64,000 nt of DNA from Incurvaria masculella. Lineage: Eukaryota > Arthropoda > Insecta > Lepidoptera > Incurvariidae. Made by a program: the position numbers and the translations under genes. Shown one piece after another: positions 58,276-64,000 of the stretch (its first letter is position 1; each line of letters begins with the position of its first letter). The notes under the pieces were generated by a model. It was given only the letters and a program-made list of their open reading frames with translations, was not told the DNA's origin and made no database searches. The stretch covers positions 20,974,001 through 21,038,000 of the forward strand of contig OX335647.2 in NCBI GenBank assembly GCA_946894095.1, written 5' to 3'.

Positions 58276-58375
58276 AAATTGCAACTTTGACCATCTTTCA
58301 TCTAATGCGATAGTATTAACAGAGACGTTTTAGTTAAATACGGAAGAATTAATGGCATTAGGTTAGGTTTGTACT

Positions 58376-58653
58376 TTTTAGGGTTCTATACTCAAAAGGT
58401 GCCAAACGGAACCCTATTCCCTCCGCTGTCTGTCCGTCTGTCACATGGCTGCATCTCATGAACTGTAATAGGTAGACAACTGAAATTTTCAGAGTGTGTA
58501 TTTCTGTTGCCGCTTTAACAACAAATAGTAAAAATAAAAAAAAAACAAGTAAAAATTAAATAAAAAGGGTGCTACCATACAAGGAACGTGATTTTTTTGG
58601 GCCCATCAACGGAACCCTTCGTGTGCGAGTCCGCCTGCACTTGGCCGGTTTTT
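58376..58653 (-). mobile_element. GTCY-MITE, diverged
   Basis: Both ends are recognisable; only one or two GTCC/GTCT units remain. Confidence 0.88.
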
Positions 58654-58936
58654 ATAATACAAACGTAAAATACATACTTTTGTATGTTCTGTGTTTAAGA
58701 TCTTGTGCGTTTTGGACTTTATTAACCTAAGCGGGTTCAACCCTTGTAAGGACGGAACGTATAGTTTTACGTGCAATCCCAACCACTAACGACAAATTCC
58801 TCAGTCGACTCGAACGACATGCAAAGAGAAGAAATGCAGTGGAGCCACTCGAAACGCAAACAGCGCGAGGTCAGAACGATAGGTACTGATAGATGGCAGG
58901 TAATCCACAAGCCGCAGTTGATGTTAATGAATAGCT
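58654..58936. other. unassigned
   Basis: Nothing recognised. Confidence 0.4.
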
Positions 58937-59286
58937 GTACCCGAAGTCCCAGTTGTTTACGGCAAACCGATCGACTGGCGTTTTCAAATTTATGGAGAAA
59001 TTGAAGAGCGCGCGTAGTGGGCGTTAAGCGAACTACCATTTGCGAGTCCGAGTTTGATTTGACAGGTTACTCAACGTTGCCGTAAATACGTCGACGCTGC
59101 CGTTTACGTCGACTCCGCGTTTTCATACAAATCGGAAGTCCGAGTTTGACTTTGACAGCTTGAAGAAGTAAAACCACAGAATATCTTGTAAAAACTTGTA
59201 AGGAGTTTGACGTTTTTACGGAAAACGCCAGTCGATCGGTTTGCCGTAAACGCCAATTTAGGTGAGAACTCAGACTGACCACTCAG
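58937..59286 (-). mobile_element. LTIR MITE, small end deletion
   Basis: 'cccgaagtcccagttg' joins straight to 'tttacggc', losing about 15 bp of the inverted repeat. The right end is intact. Confidence 0.88.
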
Positions 59287-59292
59287 AGCTGC

Positions 59293-59630
59293 TAGTCCCA
59301 GTTGTCACCTAAACTGGCGTTTACGGAACTTCCAAGTTCCGTAAAAACGTCAAACTCCATACAAGTTTTTACTAGATATTCTGTGGTTTTACTTCTTAAA
59401 GCTGTCAAAGTCAAACTTCGATTTGTTTGAAAACGCGGAGTCGGCGTAAACGGCAACGTCGACGTATTTACGGCAACGTTAAGTAAGCTGTCAAATCAAA
59501 CTCGGACTCGCAAATGTTAGTTCGCTTAATGCCTACTGCGCGCGCTCTTCAATTTCTCCATACATTTGAAAACGCCAGTCGATCGGTTTGACGTAAACGC
59601 CAATTGAGGCGACAGATGGGACTACGGGCT
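59293..59630 (+). mobile_element. LTIR MITE
   Basis: It lies 6 bp from the previous copy in opposite orientation. The left arm carries the same 'ttacggaact.c.aagttccg' variant as the copy at 30621. Confidence 0.85.
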
Positions 59631-59639
59631 CTATTGACA

Positions 59640-59999
59640 ATGGATGCACGGTGCCGATGCAGTGTGGTGTGTGATGTGTGGCATGTTGGCGCAACACGCC
59701 GTGCGTCGCGGTGCGTGCGCGGGCATAGCTGTTGCGGATTACGGTTGCCGTGGATTCAGCACGGGGTGCCGACTGACACCCCTGTTGACTCAGCGGCTGT
59801 CGGCATTGTTGATCACGGACCGACGTGATGCTTGTCTCGATTAAAAAACCCATTTGAGGTAGTTTATACGAGTAAACGTGTCGTATCGTCGTTAATAGAT
59901 CTTGTGGAACATTTTATGTGCTAGATAAAATGTGATTATTAGTATTGGTACATTGTTTTAGGTTAGGTAGACCTTGCGTCTGTGTTACCATCGTAAATT
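59640..59999. other. GC-rich island 59640-59830, then AT-rich
   Basis: Nothing recognised. Confidence 0.4.
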
Positions 60000-60155
60000 A
60001 ATTTACCCAGTGAACAGGCAAGGGAGTGATTACATCTGGCGTACTATCAGGCAAATGACACGTTAGTCGGCCAAGTGAACTGAAATTTACGAGCAAGCAT
60101 GATTCTAAATGCAACTTAACTTCAGATTTATTCACTCACTTGGGTGATCAACCCA
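60000..60155. mobile_element. MITE (family F), diverged
   Basis: 'acccagtgaacaggcaag…gattacatctggcg' and 'tcagatttattcactcacttgggt' are imperfect inverted ends matching 29769-29963. Confidence 0.55.
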
Positions 60156-60224
60156 ATGAGTAATTTTACCACGCTAGCCTTCTTGTCCCCTTGCTTTCTT
60201 CGCAATATTATTTCTTTATGTAAC

Positions 60225-60412
60225 TGGATATGGATGGCTAATGCCACAACACTCGCCGTCATGTTATTAGCCCAATACGCCCCATTTCTTCCGTTTATGG
60301 GCACGGCTACATTGAAGGTGATGGAAAACACGGTCAAAGTGTTATTGCCGTTTCGACCATCTTTTCATCAAATGCTGTTGTACCAACCCGGGCGGGTAAC
60401 TCACCACATAGT
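60225..60412 (-). mobile_element. SINE, head missing
   Basis: Shared body in inverse ('tggatggctaatgcc…gggcacggctacattgaa…aacccgggcggg'). Confidence 0.78.
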
Positions 60413-60930
60413 AAATTGGCATGTAAACCTTGAGTATTCAGAGTTGCGGCAAGTAATTATTCAAATATTATTTTCTGAATCCATCTTCCGATGCCACATT
60501 GCATCGTATTATTTAATATTCTGCCCATTATTCTGCTCACTTCATTTATTGCATTCGCTGCGTGCTGTGTAAATAATATGCATTTCTTGGCCTCGTTTAT
60601 TTGTGCACTTCATTTCAAATCCATACATTTACATAAATTATCGCAGTGTTGGGTTATTCCTGTGTACACCAGCTGTTAGAGATTGCCTTTGGCAATAAGC
60701 TCGCCTTTGCATACTATCTAATAGTTGTAAGCAATAAAGAATATTTTCATTTACACCTTTATTAATTTTATTTATTTCAAATGTGGTTGCACAAACGGAA
60801 CTTTGACCCACATACGTTTTCCTTAGAAATGCCAACGCCTACTGTGGCGTTGACGGTGATGCGCTCCGTCCCTCAAACACGTTTTTCCGATTAGTGCCTT
60901 GGTTATAAATTATAGAAAGATTATTTAGAT
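60413..60930. other. unassigned
   Basis: Nothing recognised. Confidence 0.4.
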
Positions 60931-61176
60931 GTATTGATTGATTGATTGATTGAAAATTCTTTATTACGCCACAAAAAAAAAACAATTTACAAAAGAAAGT
61001 ATAGTGCAAAAACAACATAAGTGGGGCGCAAAGGCGGGCTTATCCCTCGAAGAGATTTCTTCCAGCCGACCTTTGGGTGTTTGAGATGTTTAATGGGTAT
61101 ATATTCGTAGGTAGTGGCGGTAGGTTTGGTTTGTTACTTTGAGTATTAACCTAAAACTAAGTAATCATTTGGTACT
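60931..61176 (-). mobile_element. non-LTR retrotransposon 3' end
   Basis: Inverse sister of 19500-19738, including the (ATTG)n tail at 60933-60952. It shares the same 5' limit. Confidence 0.78.
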
Positions 61177-62375
61177 CATTCAATTCATGTATTAGATTTT
61201 GATATTATATATGTATATTGTAGATTTATGCCATTTAAACTGCCTCGAACGTGTTCGACCCGTAGTAAGTTTCTTGTAAACATCGAACCAAATGTTAGGC
61301 ACTCATTAATTATAGCCATAAGTGTATTTTGTGGCTAAATCATTTTGAAAATGGCTCAATTTTGCACACCGACTGCAATTAAAACTAGCGAAATCCTAAC
61401 GTTTCCTAACCCCTAAAGGTTTTCAGATTTTTAATATTTCCATGTTCGTTTCTTTTTATTTTTATATAAATATCTGTATTTTCCAGTAAATATATTTTTC
61501 CAATGTTAGTTAGCCAATGATACCCAATCTAAAAGGAATTTAAAAAGAATAAAAATATACATACGTACATTGTGACAATATATTTTAGAATAAAAACTTA
61601 ATACACTAGAAAACAAAAAAAAACCTAGTTAACTAAACATTTAGAGCATGTAAACAGTTGTTACCCGTATATTGACTGTCTTAATAATCCGCGCGTGGAT
61701 GCAAATAAATTCTGTCTTCGCTGTCATCTCCGCGCCTGCGCAGAGAAAGTGACGGAGCGGCCATCGTGCGTGCAGTGCGCTCGCCGCCTTCCACCACCTC
61801 CCCGCCACCGTCTAGCTAGTTCTACCGGAGACTGGTGCACTCTAATGCACCCACACACAATATACTCATGCTCGGGGTGAATATTTCTACAAAGATATAC
61901 AATTAATGAAAGGTGATATCTAGAGGCGGAGATTTGGTTTGTTTGTGTCCAACCTGTACACACGTGTTGTCATTGTGCAATGACAATATAATATAGCAAA
62001 AGGTATCTGTCGCCATTTGTCTGCTAATTCGAGATTCCATTGACCCCTTTCTCACGAACGCAGGCGTCCAACGAGTAAGTAAAAAAATACTACCCTTCAG
62101 CGCCCGTATCCGATAATATTATTTTTAATAAAGAGTTGTGTATTACCTCAAGATGACAATGAGGTTATTAGGTTCCATACAATGGCTCGTATTTGTTTCC
62201 TCAGTGGAATCAAAAAATATTCTTCTGTAAATTTGAATTTAACCGAACTGAAGGCGATGACGTCACTAGGTTTTTTTTTTCTTTGATAACTAACTTGTAT
62301 CGATTATTATATGCCTTTTTGTATATGTATACACATTTTGAGAGACATATATCACGGATATAAGATAATTTATCC
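61177..62375. other. unassigned; GC-rich 61690-61830
   Basis: No gene was recognised. The GC-rich patch sits alone in AT-rich DNA. Confidence 0.4.
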
Positions 62376-62656
62376 AAAAAACGGGCCAAGTGCGAGTCGG
62401 ACTCGTACACGAAGGGTTCCGTACCATCAACACCAAAAAAATCACGTTTTTTGTATTGGACCCCCCTTTAATTTTTATTATTTTTTGTTTTTACCTATTT
62501 GCTGTTATAGCGGCAAAATAAATACATACTCTGTGAAAATTTCAGCTGTCTACCTATTACGGTTCATGAGATACAGCCCTGTGACACGGACGGACGGACA
62601 GCGGAGGCTTAGTAATAGGGTTCCGTTTTCACCCTTTGGGTACGGAACCCTAAAAA
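62376..62656 (+). mobile_element. GTCY-MITE, complete
   Basis: Head, short (GGAC)n, tail. A 138-residue ORF over it is an artefact. Confidence 0.92.
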
Positions 62657-63202
62657 CGTACAGCTGTAGCTCTCAGTTGATTAATTTGATGTGCAAAATA
62701 TCAGATAAATATTTCCTAATTAACTGAGGAGACAGGCACGAGCCATTGTTTAGCATAGAACTTGATCTCCTCATTATCCTCTTAATGTGCGAATCTGTTC
62801 TGAATTCAACGCGGGGGTGGCGGCTCGGCGCATCACTCGCCGGCGAGCACGTGTCACCGCAGTGACGTCGCGCGTCGCCTCGCCCCCGCGTGTCCATTGA
62901 GAGAGGATGCCCACACGGGATCGCGCTTCGCTTTATATAGCAGACGATTGTTGTCTAATGGCCCGGCCGGTCTACATCGCGCCGCGCCTCGGCCCACGTG
63001 CGAGAAACATTTTCGGTCGCCGAAATTGGGCATACGCCATTTGTGGGGGTGGGGAGCGGCGCTGCTGCGGCGAATGGCGCTCTTACTTTCTGATTGCGCG
63101 AAATCTCCGGAACGAATTCTTAATTCGGTTTGTTTGCGCGTCGCTTTAATGAAAACAGTACTGCGTTACCTTAAGGTGGGTCTAGGTTAGGTTAGGTGAG
63201 GT
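62657..63202. other. unassigned; GC-rich island 62800-63080
   Basis: CpG-dense, with short ORFs on the plus strand; no family recognised. Confidence 0.4.
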
Positions 63203-63470
63203 ATATGAAAGAAAGAAAGAAAATACGTTTATTTTTTCTCAACACAACTTAGAACACTTACAAAATTCAAAATACACATTTGTGGAGAAAAAAAAGGAGC
63301 CATCTCAGCATTTTGTGCTGCAGGTCCCTCTTGATGAGTGAACTACAGCGCTGATTTTACTCTGGTCCGGACACACTTACGACTAACATAAGGTGAGAGC
63401 AACAGCTGTTTGTCATGAGTGAGGAAACATAATACATAAAACCAGAAAAAATACAGTAAGTAAACCCTTA
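63203..63470 (-). mobile_element. possible retroelement 3' end with (GAAA)n tail
   Basis: A (GAAA)n run followed by 'tacgtttattttttctcaac' reads on the minus strand as a 3' end with a (TTTC)n tail. Class uncertain. Confidence 0.4.
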
Positions 63471-64000
63471 AAAAAATGTTGACATAGACCAATTAGTTAA
63501 ATTATTGTCAAAGAGAACACGTGAGGGAAAAAAATACTTTACTCAATTAAAGAAAAACACAAAAATACGATCACACGAACTTTTTTCCCCATTTTTTTTT
63601 AAACCCACTCTCCCTGTATTCTTGATTTGGTATATGACATAATTCAACCAAAATATGTGTTTAACACCACGTTATTGAATCGGGTCAAATTGTGGTAAAA
63701 AGTCAATCATTGTTCTATATGTTTGACTCAGGATTAATTAAAAAAAACCGAGACGGATATGAGTGATATACTCATATTTCAACCTACGTTTGTGTGGGGA
63801 ATGGATTTTTTTAAGGTACTGATATTTTAACCTGCGTTTGGACGTTTTATGCTTACGCGTTCACCAAGAGTTCTTCACCGTTATCCCCTTTTACCCCTCC
63901 CTCTACAATTCGGCCGACATCTACCGGACAACTATAAACATAGCCTTAATTCAAAGGGGGCGTAAGCATTTAAAAAAAATACACCCATCTGCTCTAGGAG
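63471..64000. other. unassigned AT-rich
   Basis: Nothing recognised. Confidence 0.4.

Noticed and set aside
62311..62727. 138-residue ORF
   Set aside because: It lies over a GTCY-MITE; several other ORFs in the window are the same artefact.
63180..63200. TTAGG telomere-like repeat
   Set aside because: Only about three short units; chance or dispersed sequence.

Overview
This window is nuclear DNA from an insect, most likely a moth or butterfly (Lepidoptera). The evidence is the repeat content. About sixteen copies belong to a MITE family carrying a (GTCC)n/(GGAC)n microsatellite that is characteristic of Lepidoptera. There is a Lep1-type Helitron with a TCTATACTAAT start and a CTAG end, SINEs with 5S rRNA- or tRNA-derived heads, and non-LTR reverse transcriptase relics of RTE, CR1 and Jockey-like types. 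Nothing bacterial, viral or CRISPR-like is present.

Coding content is very sparse. The only segment that looks like a live host exon is at 5050-5536 (+). It has a pyrimidine-rich acceptor, a 4-codon upstream ORF, an ATG at 5092 and a GTGAGT donor. It encodes an acidic N-terminus followed by a short segment resembling the start of the SKICH-like N-terminal domain of HECW-type ubiquitin ligases (tentative). I found no second exon, so much of the window could be intron or flank of that gene. All other protein-like sequence is transposon debris: an RTE C-terminus (1690-2060), CR1/Jockey-like C-termini (6075-6250, 20215-20700, 28045-28199, 40060-40560) and a broken hAT/ZMYM1-like (DUF4371-type) transposase (6690-7034 and 7388-7600) split by a MITE.

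Layout. 1-5 kb: SINEs, the first TTAA-flanked MITEs, a possible Pol III RNA hairpin (4219-4317) and a GC-rich island before the exon. 5-17 kb: the exon, the hAT relic, GTCY-MITEs, a seven-unit array and a full 5S-headed SINE. 16.6-17.7 kb: a complete non-autonomous Helitron. 19-29 kb: LINE ends and an eight-copy 115-bp minisatellite. 29-54 kb: dense MITE territory with nested insertions. 54-64 kb: two more tandem arrays, a near-perfect 136-bp inverted repeat of 5S SINE heads, and further MITEs.

The most interesting signals are structural. (1) At least five perfect 'snap-back' palindromes (arms 16-28 bp, spacers 0-17 nt); at least three lie inside repeat copies whose sister copies lack them. 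(2) One SINE body is attached to several unrelated heads. (3) Three unrelated MITE families share a TTAA target preference. (4) A small RNA-like hairpin ends in a T-run. (5) A 183-bp tandem repeat keeps a reading frame open. All calls come from reading the sequence; no database search was run.
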